This document shows positions 9,273-18,854 of a stretch of DNA of 64,000 bases, piece by piece; the first letter of the stretch is position 1; every line of letters starts with the position of its first letter. The notes below the pieces were generated by a model. It was given only the letters and a program-made list of their open reading frames with translations. It ran no database searches and was not told the origin of the DNA. This DNA is from Chlorokybus atmophyticus. Its lineage: Eukaryota; Streptophyta; Chlorokybophyceae; Chlorokybales; Chlorokybaceae. Position numbers and translations under genes: made by a program. The stretch covers positions 260,989 through 324,988 of the forward strand of contig RHPI01002823.1 in the NCBI GenBank assembly GCA_009103225.1. Reading direction: 5' to 3'.

Positions 9273-9830
9273 TTGAATCACCCTCACCTAGGAGACCATG
9301 CTAGGTGTGCCCACAATACAATGCGTACGTATGTGCCAATGGCCGTAGGCAGCAAATGCGAGCACACTGCGACCGAATGCGAGCGAGTGCAGACAGTGTG
9401 CCACGGTTTTAGTGCTGCTTGCTGGCATCACACCACACACAATGTCGACGTGTTTGGCTGCCGCCTCGGCCAAGTGCTGTGCAAGGAACCCGAGTTTTTC
9501 CATTACGTGCAGTGCGTGTGCAAAACGTGCTCGCGCTCATGCTTCGAGTGGCGAGGGGAACCCATGCGCTTCTTCACATGGACAACACCGGGATATGTGG
9601 TTAGTGGACAGGTGATGGATGCTGTGGAGGTAATCCACAAGAGTGGACCGCGACGTATCACTGCATGTTATGTTGGGCGTATGCTTATTTCATGCATGTT
9701 GAAGCTGTGGTCGCATTCAGAGCAGTCTTGCACGGTGTGGGCGTGGGCGGTTCCATCCCCTGGCCGCTGTAGAGGAGGCAGACCATCGACCGTTGGACAG
9801 CGCACTGCATCGGCTGCGGAACGCAGTTAA
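9273..9830 (+). CDS. Hypothetical Cys-rich segment upstream of methyltransferase
   Basis: A 185-codon open stretch without an initial ATG. It contains a Cys-rich part (VQCVCKTCSRSCFEW) followed by GEPMRFFTWTTPGYV. It overlaps the start of the methyltransferase frame in a different phase, so it may be an upstream exon of that gene or a decayed part of it. No domain is assigned. The cysteines could bind zinc. Confidence 0.35.
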   Translation: MNHPHLGDHARCAHNTMRTYVPMAVGSKCEHTATECERVQTVCHGFSAACWHHTTHNVDVFGCRLGQVLCKEPEFFHYVQCVCKTCSRSCFEWRGEPMRFFTWTTPGYVVSGQVMDAVEVIHKSGPRRITACYVGRMLISCMLKLWSHSEQSCTVWAWAVPSPGRCRGGRPSTVGQRTASAAERS

Positions 9831-10983
9831 GTTGGGATGCGAGCAGCTAATCAGTGTGAGTGTCATGGTGCATTGGCCGCTGGATGGGGAATGGTATGCG
9901 GGCGTTGTGGAATCATTCAAGCAAGCGTCAGGTCAGCATCGCTTCGTGGCGTGCGAGATTGAGGACGCATCATATATGCATGGTGCAATGGAAAATGTCT
10001 TTGCAGGGCAGCACCGTATAGTATTCGATGACGGTGATCGACCATAAACCATCAACTTCAAAGGGCACAACGTATTCGCGTACACATCAGTTGACGGGGC
10101 ACGCCATGTTCTGCGCGCCGGAGGGGAGAACGTCAGTCGCGAAGTAAGCCCGGACGGCATCATTGTTAGTCCCTGGCCAGCGCCACGGCCAGCCTTGACC
10201 ACATACACGCCATTTGACAACAAGCTGGGACGCACACGCAGACCACGGGCACTCGACCTATTCTGCGGCGGTGGCGGTGCCAGTGTCGGTCTATACCACG
10301 CAGGCTTTAACGTGACCGGGATGGACATAAGTCCCTCCTCTGAGTACCCGCTGCCCTTCATACACCGCGATGTATGCACCCTGAGTGCAGGAGAGCTGAA
10401 CGAGTACGAGCTCATCTGAGCCAGTCCACCATGCCAGGCCTATTCAGGTGCTATCCCGGCACCTCAACGGGCGGCACATGGCACATCCTGGAGACACCAG
10501 GATATGATACCGCTCGTCCGACGTCTGCTGCTTGCAAGCCAGGTCAAGTTTGTGATTGAGAATGTGCCAGGAGCAGCTTCCTCATTCAGACCCAATCTGT
10601 CCCTGTGTGGCACGATATTTGGCCTATCAACTTTCCGACACCGTCTGTTTGAGACACAGCCAGTGGTAGCTACCCCACCAGCACGCTGCTCGCACGCGGG
10701 CAAGGCAGTTGGACTGCTATCGCCGCACCTGTCCGCTAGCGCGAAGAAGACAATCGTGACATCAAACGCGCCACAGCAGATGTACCCGGTCTATGGCCTT
10801 CCAAGCACCAGGGGCGGCATTGCTGCGTGGCAAACAGCGCTGGGAGTGCCATGGATGACCTCGGCCGTTTCCATAGCGAATGCAGTTCCTCCCGCAATGG
10901 CGGAGTGCATAGGGCGTCTCATGCTTGAAACAATGGATATGCGCTGTGACTACCCTCCAGTGTCATGGAACTATGAGGCTTGA
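9793..10983 (+). pseudogene. Phage-like cytosine-5 DNA methyltransferase with N-terminal Tudor-like domain, two nonsense codons
   Basis: One reading frame runs from ~9760 to TGA at 10981-10983, broken only by TAA (10045-10047) and TGA (10417-10419). The N-terminal part reads VHWPLDGEWYAGVV and later HRIVFDDGD, a Tudor/chromo-barrel-like pattern frequent in chromatin readers and mobile elements. The methyltransferase follows: motif I ALDLFCGGGGASVG, motif IV ASPPCQAYSG with the catalytic Cys, motif VI VIENVPGA, then LCGTIFGL and HRLFE typical of bacteriophage/bacterial C5 enzymes, and ANAVPPAMAE near the end (motif X). It catalyses transfer of methyl from SAM to cytosine C5 if intact. It differs clearly from the retrotransposon enzyme at 0-2.7 kb. 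Both stops could arise by C-to-T change from CAA and CGA. It is probably inactive unless edited or read through. Confidence 0.8.
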
Positions 10984-11186
10984 GTGTGGTGCACTGTATT
11001 GATGCTTAATGCCACATGGCGGACTGATTGTTGAATGTTGCATGGCACAATCGATTGTGGCGATAGTTGTGCAGTGACAGCTGCCCGATATTGTACATGT
11101 CCACATGCAAAAGTCTTACCATACGATCAGCAATGCCTAACTGACTGATATGCTCCAAACTCAGAGTAGTGAGACAAGTACATGTG

Positions 11187-12299
11187 TCACGTGGAAGTGC
11201 AGTGAACGTTCACCCAATACTTGCCCTCTTGTACACGGGCGCTGCCCTTGTCAAACATGGAGAGCAGCTGGACAATGCCTTTTACTTCCTCCAGAGTCAC
11301 GACATCGAGATGTGGACCGCCTCGACGCTTTTCCCATTTCAGAGCGATGCACTTTGTGTCGCTCGTCACATCCAGCTTCGTGTACCAGCGGACAAACACG
11401 ACCTCCTTCCACACGCGCTCGCCGCTACCACCCCACACCACCACGCGCAGAAAAAGGAGTGCATGAGCCCACCACGTCACGTTCACACCGTCCTCATCAC
11501 CTTCCAACTCAAGTGTAGAGAAACAAGGCCGCCTATGGAACATCCCAGTTGCGCGCGCCATGCTGACTCATGATGTCATGTACACCGCTGCGCCTCCGTT
11601 CACCACGCAAACAGCACGCCACGCGTCGGCCAACTCCAGTTGTTCCCTCCTCAACCAGCTGTCCAGGGTGGCAAGCAGCTTGTCGGCGAATGGAGTCTTC
11701 AAGGCGACTTGGCGGCTACGCGCAGATCCGCTCCAGTACGGGCTGGACTCCCTCCTTGTCAGCACATCCATCCGTAGCAACTTGTCCGTCTTCTCCATGA
11801 CATTACAGCACTGCTGCCGCGCCTGCGCCATGACCGAGCGCATCTCGGGATCCACGACCATGCCATCCTCTCTCACATATTCCGCACAGCTCCATGCCTT
11901 CAGGATACGTGCCTGGTAGTCCCGGTTGTTGCCACCACGCGCCCACCGTCTGATATTTTGGGCGTGCGTCTGCTCCATGCGGTTGGCGCTGAACCAATCT
12001 GGGTGTCCACTGTCCACAATTGCCGGCCCAAAATGAGTGAGCTGATGCATCTTCTCGATCTTCCAACCTGACTTCTGTGCAAAATATGACGACAGTAGCG
12101 GATGCAACACTGCAGCTTTGAAGGCAGCCAGCTCGTTGTCGGCTGTGGTCAGGGTCTCTCTTGTGTGTTCATGCGCCTTGAGCAACTTCTTGTTCCACTG
12201 GGCAAGCGATGCGGCAGCAATGGTGAAGAAATCGTTGCCCTCACTGTCGAGCAGCAAACCGTCTGTATAACAGTCAAGGCCAAATTCTGTGATTTTCAT
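11187..12299 (-). pseudogene. Plavaka-like transposase, C-terminal segment with in-frame TGA
   Basis: Begins at an ATG (12299) immediately next to the foldback repeat and runs to 11568. The same frame continues after TGA (11568-11570) to 11187. It includes KMHQLTHFGPAIVDSG and then THAQNIRRWARGGNNRDYQ, resembling the conserved H-I-x-x-x-x-x-x-x-R-x-x-N-x-x-x-Y block of KDZ transposases. After the stop come FHRRPCFSTLE and WWAHALLFLRV, the C-terminal pattern of Plavaka elements (A/F-x-x-L-L-F-F-R). The continuous homology across the TGA argues for a point nonsense mutation. This ORF has lost its upstream part to the foldback insertion. Confidence 0.6.
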
Positions 12300-12913
12300 G
12301 GCCGTTTTAGGCCTTATTTGTAAGGTACATGTTTTTAATGACTTGTGGCGGATATCGGCGAGTTATGAGTCTGCCGCGGATATCGACCGGGGCCCCAAGA
12401 CCAGTCCGGAAGGTGCCAGAAAACGGAGGGCCAGTCGAGAAGGGCTCGACCAGATTTCTGGAAGGGCCTGGCGCCAAGTAGTATAACTTGACCATATGAG
12501 CAGCAAATTAGGAGATCTTTGGTGCGTTGGAAAGGTCTAGAAGTGTACAAGATTCCGCAAGAATATCTTAGCTTCTAGGTCCGTCTAGCGCTAGAATCGT
12601 CTAGACAGTAGCATGTGCAGACTGGTAGGTATAAAAGTGACATTCTACAATTTGTAATACAACCTTTAGCTCCCTAGTTTCTGGTGTGGGTTATGGGCCC
12701 ACAGGTCCTTGGATCGTCACACAAGCAAGTACACACCAGTGGCCACACGCTAGCAACCCCTGCTAACCACCACCAAGCTTGCACACCAGAAACTAGGGAG
12801 CTAAAGGTTGTATTACAAATTGTAGAATGTCACTTTTATACCTACCAGTCTGCACATGCTACTGTCTAGACGATTCTAGCGCTAGACGGACCTAGAAGCT
12901 AAGATATTCTTGC
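12300..12913. repeat. Foldback of a dispersed repeat: 132-bp perfect inverted arms
   Basis: Arms 12557-12688 and 12782-12913 are exact reverse complements over 132 bp with a 93-bp spacer; the right arm is truncated by the N gap. Sequence 12300-12688 (minus sense) and 12706-12913 (plus sense) each match parts of the repeat at 36107-36640, so two copies of one element lie head to head. A TATAAAAG motif is present in both arms. The unit separates the transposase C-terminal segment from the rest. It could be an insertion or a mis-assembly beside the gap. Confidence 0.8.
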
Positions 12914-13197
12914 NNNNNNNNNNNNNNNNNNNNNNNNNNNNNNNNNNNNNNNNNNNNNNNNNNNNNNNNNNNNNNNNNNNNNNNNNNNNNNNNNNNNNNN
13001 NNNNNNNNNNNNNNNNNNNNNNNNNNNNNNNNNNNNNNNNNNNNNNNNNNNNNNNNNNNNNNNNNNNNNNNNNNNNNNNNNNNNNNNNNNNNNNNNNNNN
13101 NNNNNNNNNNNNNNNNNNNNNNNNNNNNNNNNNNNNNNNNNNNNNNNNNNNNNNNNNNNNNNNNNNNNNNNNNNNNNNNNNNNNNNNNNNNNNNNNN
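12914..13197. other. Assembly gap (run of N)
   Basis: 284 unknown bases. The gap directly follows the right arm of a perfect inverted repeat, the kind of structure that stops assembly. Confidence 0.99.
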
Positions 13198-14793
13198 TCT
13201 GCGAGGACCGGCAGCAGCTGCAGCACCGCCACTTTCTCCACCACCTGCAAGGAGTGGTCGGACAGGAAGAAATCTACTGTGCTTGTGGGTGCCTTGAAGT
13301 GCGAAACCCGCAGAGTCGCCTTGCATGCATTCAGCCTGTGCACATCTGCTCGTGAGCACGTGTTGTTGGCTTTTGTGTTCAACACAAAAGCAACACCAAA
13401 GACGTGCCTGGCCTGCAGAATCTGTCTCGTGGATGGACGCATTCGTTCCTTCGCGGCGTCGTACACAGCAGCAAGCAGGTGGTCAATGATGCCTCCCAGC
13501 ACATGCATTGCGTCAGGGGCAAGACGAGAGTAGCAGTCAGCTCCCGGCACCCGCGACTGTCGCCAACCCCACAGTGCATTCTGTTGCCAAACCACATTGC
13601 CTGGTTTCACGGAAAGCCATTCATCCTCACGAATGCCGGTAATTTGACCATTACCTCCTCGACATGCATGGAGTGCTGCTCTTTGAAAGCCTTGGCTGTC
13701 TGGCGTGCATTCCTAACACCGCTATGCAGGTCCGCCCGCAGCTGACGTATTGCTGGTGTGTAGAAGGCCTCGGTTCTCAATTCCCGGTCCTCATCCATCT
13801 CCAACAGATCTGATTTGGTGACGAGACAAACATCGCAAGGATGTCGTGTTTGGTTGCCCGACACAGTGCGTGCGAGTGTGGCAGTCTCCTACAACACGAC
13901 AAACTCAGATGTTCTACTGACAACATCCTCCATGCACTGTTTGCTGGCGGGCTGCATCCGGTTACAACCATTCATGCCCACTACCTGCAAATCGCTGATG
14001 TAGTTGGCAAGCGCGGGAAACACACGACGCTCGATGCCATTCGGGTCGATGAGCTGCAGACCTTCCCAACTCGCCCGCTTCACATCCCCTAACACTACAT
14101 TCAAAGCGTCATGAAAAATCTCACGTTTTCGAATGGAGAACGATTCCTTGCCCTGCGCCCAGGTGGGATGCCCGGCCACTGCGTGAACCACCGGCAGAAG
14201 CGCTATCATAACAACCCCCATGTTGCTAGCATACATGTCCCAACTGTAGTTGGCAAGCGATGCCATCAGAGGGTAGCCAGAGCGCTTGCCCGCGCTGTCC
14301 AGCGTGGTCTTGTCACTGTACAGAATGGCAGGCGCCAAGTAGGACGCTTCCCCCACCTCTCTCCTCAAATCCACCTCCACATCCTTCCACCAATCGCCCG
14401 TGGAAGGATGGCCAAAGCTGTGCTCGTCACCAGTGTACTGGAGATTGAAGCCATTGGCGGCATGTGGATTGCCATACAACCGCGCGAGCCATACCTGCTC
14501 CGACCAAGAGCATTACTTACTATGCTGGCCTCAGAATAGATACTGCATCGATACTGCATTAGGTACTGCATTTCACAGACCTTGGCCGGCATATATGTGA
14601 CGCAGATGTCCTGATCCTCAGGGTCTCCAGGCTTGCGCAGGTCAGCCGTCACGTAGTTCTGATACGGCAGCACACTCGCATGTGCATATGTGACATGGCT
14701 CTGATGGTTGAAGCACATGCACCGCACACCGTGAACACACCTCAGACTGAGAGAAAGCAATCGTGGTCCGGAGGTAGCTGGCCGCATGCACAC
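13198..14793 (-). pseudogene. Plavaka-like transposase, central segments
   Basis: Three open stretches in changing frames. The 14479-13889 part reads EASYLAPAILYSDKTTLDS, then YPLMASLANYS, then IFHDALNVVLGDVKRASWEG, and RRVFPALANYISD. These match the Plavaka pattern of L-x-P-I-I-x-x-S-D-K-T, Y-P-x-x-x-x-x-x-N and R-x-x-P-x-L-x-x-Y-x-x-D. The 13864-13607 and 13610-13198 parts contain NALWGWR and CYSRLAPDAMHVLGG, the block with an invariant D-x-x-H before the insert. The segment is cut by the N gap at 13197. Small frame changes and a TGA near 13607 suggest a dead copy, though some changes could be introns. Confidence 0.65.
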
Positions 14794-15265
14794 CGGTCTC
14801 CCACTGGAGCTCTTCCGTCAGGAAGTGTGCATTTCGGATGCACTTGATGATCCGCCCCATGTCGGAGGCCGACAGGCCTTGGCCGTTGTTGCACTGCACG
14901 AATGCCACTGCAAGAGCATGCTCCGAGCCATACCACCTGGATTCCGACGCGTGCGAAGGGACGCCTCCACTTCCATGTTGGCGTGCCACAGGTTTCTCAG
15001 GCACACGCACACATCGAAAGCCCTCGTTCACTTCCTCCTCCTCCTGTTGCTGCTGTGCGTGTGTCTCCTGGAGGAATCCTTCAGCATCAAGCATGTGAGC
15101 ATCCTGGATCGAACTCCCCGGTTCAACATGACCCGCATCGTACTGTAATGGACGCTGGCCGACATACAGCTTGATCTGCTTGCACACCCTGCTGCTAATA
15201 ATGTGCATGTAGACCGAGCTGCGTGTGGCGAAGCGCATGTGGCAATACGGACAAAGGACTCCCAT
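14642..15265 (-). pseudogene. Plavaka-like transposase, N-terminal zinc-finger segment
   Basis: Starts with ATG at 15265 and reads MGVLCPYCHMRFATRSSVYM, then H and C, a C2H2/C2HC finger at the extreme N-terminus as in Plavaka transposases. A Glu/Gln-rich spacer follows, then an ordered helical part (SASDMGRIIKCIRN). The frame ends at a stop at 14642, but an overlapping frame (14793-14365) carries what looks like the continuation, so a frameshift or intron is likely. Confidence 0.6.
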
Positions 15266-15640
15266 ATCTCACTACTAACGTCGACACAGGTGTCGCCAAT
15301 GTAACCTGCATCATATCCAGCAACACGCACACCCGCCGCCGCCGCCGCCGCCGCCACCGCCACCGCCACCGCTACCGCTACCGCTGCATGCCAGAGGCGG
15401 GAAACTTGGCCGCCAGTCACTGGCTCCGTCGTACCATTATAATGGTACGATCGAGCCATTGCACGTCCAGGGTGAGTCTCTGTATATATATATATATATC
15501 CTGATTGAACCGTTTCAATGGTACGAAGATGCCTTTGCCAAAAGGTATAGGCATTGTACAAAAGTACCATTGAAATGGTACCTTTGTACAATGGCAATGG
15601 CAGTTCGTACCATTGACAACTCTGGCAATGTCAGTCCCCC
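15266..15640. repeat. Microsatellites and GTACCATT hairpins, MITE-like
   Basis: A GCC/ACC/ACT-type trinucleotide run lies at about 15330-15388. A 20-bp perfect palindrome (CGTACCATTATAATGGTACG) lies at 15430-15449. A (TA)n run is at 15482-15499. A hairpin follows with 20-bp arms 15552-15571 and 15574-15593 (one mismatch). The motif GTACCATT or its complement recurs at 15527, 15563, 15574 and 15606. The composition fits a small foldback or MITE relic. No target duplication was found. Confidence 0.5.
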
Positions 15641-15774
15641 TGCGCATGAAAACACCACCGATAGCTCCGCCAGGCTATGCCCTTACAAAGGCGTGATGCC
15701 GAGGGTATGTGGCGTTTGGAGGATCGTTGGCGGCGCTACCAGGGGCGTAGTGGGCATTTTGGTCGAGGTCCGGG

Positions 15775-16652
15775 ATGAATTCTATGTTCGCACAGGGCGG
15801 GCAGGGTGCCGGAGGGGTGTCCTCGGTGTCAAACCCCACCAAGACTACCAAGGGCACATCCAATGACAACAGTGACTCGGGCGATATCTTACAGAGCTCC
15901 CCCTCCGAGTGGGCAAAGGCACACCACAATACTGCCTCTAAGAAAATCCGACCCACCAGCAGCTGCGACCACGGTGACATGATTGAAGGGACCAAACAAG
16001 ACTGGCATAACCAAGGTGGGTTACGATGCACTGTCAATGCCACATGCTAGGGTTCTTTTATCTTGCACATGCACAGCCTCAAGTATCTTGCACTTGACAT
16101 ACATTGTCAATACGACATGCACACCCTCATGCACAACCTCCAGTGTCATGCACATGAACAGCATGACCAATCTCGCAAATGCACAGCCTATTTCTACTTG
16201 CGGGAGCTCACAAGTCGCAAAAGAGAAGCTGCGGAGTCAAACGAACGGGTAATCTATGACCTAGTTTAATGTTTCCAGCGGTAATTAAGCAGTATGCTTG
16301 CAGATTGCCATGTTGGTCAGAGTGAACCAAGAGCAGCGCGGCAGGCTGACTGTCTGCCTGGCGGAGTGCAACAAAGCGGAAGACGAGGTAAGCGTGTGTA
16401 TGCTGATGGGCTAGTCCTCTGGCAGCACGCCACTCTTACAGCATTACCAAATGCAGGTGGTCACTCTCAAAGCGACCATCAAGCGCATNAAAAGCGACCA
16501 TCAAGTGCATGCGCGTGCACGGCGAGGCGCTGACATTCAAGCTGAAGGACGAAGTAGCCGCTGTACTGTCAGCGAGCGAGGCAGCGGATGAAGATGACTC
16601 CGGCGTTGAAGCAGAAGACTCGTCGGAGGAGGAACAGGAGGAGGGGGTTTGA
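15775..16652 (+). CDS. Small coiled-coil/acidic protein of unknown function, four exons
   Basis: Exons 15775-16015, 16187-16248, 16304-16387 and 16457-16652 join in phase with GT-AG introns. The N-terminal 80 residues are Ser/Gly-rich. The middle is a Glu/Arg/Lys-rich helix (ELTSRKREAAESNER, VNQEQRGRLTVCLAECNKAE) likely to form a coiled coil. The C-terminus is strongly acidic (EDSSEEEQEEGV). The last exon is disturbed by a single N at 16489 flanked by a duplicated stretch (AAAGCGACCATCAAG on both sides), so the true frame there is uncertain. A similar duplicated join lies just after the stop at 16661. No family is recognised. Confidence 0.5.
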
Positions 16653-17866
16653 GGAGGAGTNACAGGAGGGGGTTTGAGGAGGAGCTCTGAGGCAGGCACC
16701 ACGGGTTGACAAGCTGCGCATGAGTCCAACAACTAGACTCAATGTTATAGGGTAGTTTCATGCGCAAGTCGGCTGCTCAGTTGTACGTGGACATACTCTC
16801 ACCACTGCCCGTACATTGTATATATTGTGGGCTTTTAGGTGCAAGACCAAACAATCAGTCCAAGGTTTGTACAAGCTGCATGGCATGTTAGTTTTGGCTT
16901 ACGGCAAGAATTGCCAACTTTTGTCAAACGGCAAGGGTCACATATTAACAGCAGTGTAACGGCAAAGAAACTGCCGGCTATTGCTGTCAGCTGTCCGTAA
17001 CTACCGGCTAACGGCCGTCTGTGCACATCTACCAAAGGGTAACTGGTTGACAACTCTTGGCCGGTTAGTGCCACTGACAACCACTTTCCGCCCGCGGCCG
17101 TCTGCGTCAGTCCACTTAAGCCGACGGCAAACCCAATAGTCCAAAAGTAATATTTCAGGCAGCGACAGGCAGGCTCAGGCAGGCTCAGGCACCAGTCAGT
17201 CCCTCAGTCCTTAGTCAGTCACCGTGTAAAATTTCCAACGGTTGGGGGTGATTTCAATTGCAATGCAGCAGGTAATGCAGGCAACGTGCATGATGCATGC
17301 AATGCAATTACATGGCATCCAGTGCATGATACACAGTTAGGACGCACCGCATTGGAAGTCCCATACGAACTTGCACGTGCAGATGCTAGATTCACGCAGA
17401 CGACAAAGAACGCTCAGATTACACACCACTACCACCTCGCACAAAATCAATAGCGACTGATGCAGCAATCAGCTAAAAACCGAAATGTCGTTAAAAACCT
17501 TCGACACCTTTAATTTACTGCAAGACAACAAAGACGAGGACAGACTGCCACAATAGCTATGTTATGCTGATGCTTACGCTTACATAATCCACATACACGT
17601 TGCAACACAGCAATGTGAATCGTCACCGCATTATAGCATATGATGAGTTTATCAAAGACCAACACAAAATATGACAGAATGGTAGCTGTGGAGGCATGAT
17701 AATAGATGGTCACTTTTTAGCAGAGGCAAGCACAGCATAAAGATGGAGAGGAGAGTTGAAACACACGGCGAGGCGACAGGCGTCGCCGCAAAAGCTCGGA
17801 TGCCCGTTTAGCAGGAGGGAAGCGAGCTTGTCCAGCCATTCTGTTGCAGCAGAACTGTACCCAGTA
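16653..17866. other. Intergenic stretch left of the pogo-like element
   Basis: No credible gene. It contains direct repeats of CAGGCAGGCT type near 17165-17190, a TAACGGC-rich segment (16910-17020) and AT-rich sequence. The pogo-like transposon begins at 17867. Confidence 0.4.
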
Positions 17867-17889
17867 GGGTAAAGTGCTCTAATTTCGGC
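17867..17889 (+). repeat. Left terminal inverted repeat of pogo-like element
   Basis: 23-bp match to the right end. It starts GGGTAAAGTG after a TA dinucleotide. The start GGGTAA is shared with the end of the second pogo-like element at 61305. Confidence 0.88.
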
Positions 17890-18854
17890 GCGTGACCTTA
17901 TTTCGGCGCAGGCAGTTTTTTGGCTGCTGTGATGGCTGTGGGCCGTTGATTGCGTTGGGCTCTTGAGCGCTGTTAGATTAGGAAGATACGCGTCTACCGA
18001 TGGAAACGCTAGCCCTTTGAACATGTATGGCGGGAGTTTTAAATTTCTAAATATATACAGTTTAAGTGAAATGCTGCCCCTATAATCCTTAACTGTTGTA
18101 ACTTTTGAACGCAAGTGATTTTGATGAGCGGTTTGTTGCATTGTTTTAGTTATGTAATAATGCAATTTCTATTAAAGTTTCAGGTTATTTGAATGTGAAA
18201 CAAGCAAATTATTATGCCACCCCACACGCGTATCGCCGCGAGTGATAACAATATTGTAACTAACATAACTTCTTGCTGGGGTTAGCTTTTGGAGTGCGGT
18301 TTGTTGCCTAGTTTTAGTTAGCACTAAAGCTAGCTGCCTACAAAATTACAGCTCCTATGGTTAAGGCATGAGGAAGTTGGTTTGCCACCCTACCGCAAGG
18401 TTGCGTAGAGGTTTAAATGAGCTTGGTTGGGTGTGCATGTGGCTTGTAGCGCGTGGGTGCATTGTTGTTTGGCTTGATGGTCGTGTTGTGCTAGGCAGTG
18501 AGGGCGTTTGCCGGTATACCGCTTGGTTAGGTGCCTTGCTTACATGCAAGGTGAGGAGGCACACGGGGAGAAGCACACGGTTGGCATGAGCAAGTGTATT
18601 GCAAGCTTCACAAGGCTGTTCCTATGCCAACTCAGGTACCTATTGCAATGCTACTGCTGTGCACTGATCGGCTCAGATTCTCTGTTCATCATAGCCAACA
18701 TGTTGTTGCACTCACACAGCTCCTCATCGTGCCTGTATTGAGGCACTCTGCTGTGTTGCAAGGTGACTAGGACTGCTGCTGGCAGCGCTAAGAGCGATTC
18801 AACAAGTCAGTGCCGCTGCGAGCCAAGCAGCTGCTAAACAAGAGGGGCCCCTAC

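Larger units (their letters stand above)
11187..15265 (-). mobile_element. Plavaka/KDZ-like DNA transposon remnant
   Basis: Minus-strand coding segments from 15265 down to 11187 read in order as a Plavaka-family transposase: N-terminal C2H2-like finger, catalytic core and C-terminal region. Between the middle and C-terminal segments lies a foldback repeat (12300-12913) and an assembly gap (12914-13197). Frame changes and an in-frame TGA (11568-11570) show decay. No terminal inverted repeats or target duplication were found. The Plavaka group belongs to the Kyakuja-Dileera-Zisupton superfamily, best known from fungi. Confidence 0.65.

Noticed and set aside
10045-10419. In-frame TAA and TGA in the methyltransferase as evidence of stop-codon reassignment
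   Set aside because: The host genes (reductase, CDK, ZIP, Ap4A enzyme and others) use TAA, TAG and TGA normally as ends and contain none inside, so decay is the simpler explanation.
15015-15148. Leucine-rich membrane protein on the plus strand
   Set aside because: Antisense of the Glu/Gln-rich spacer in the Plavaka-like transposase.
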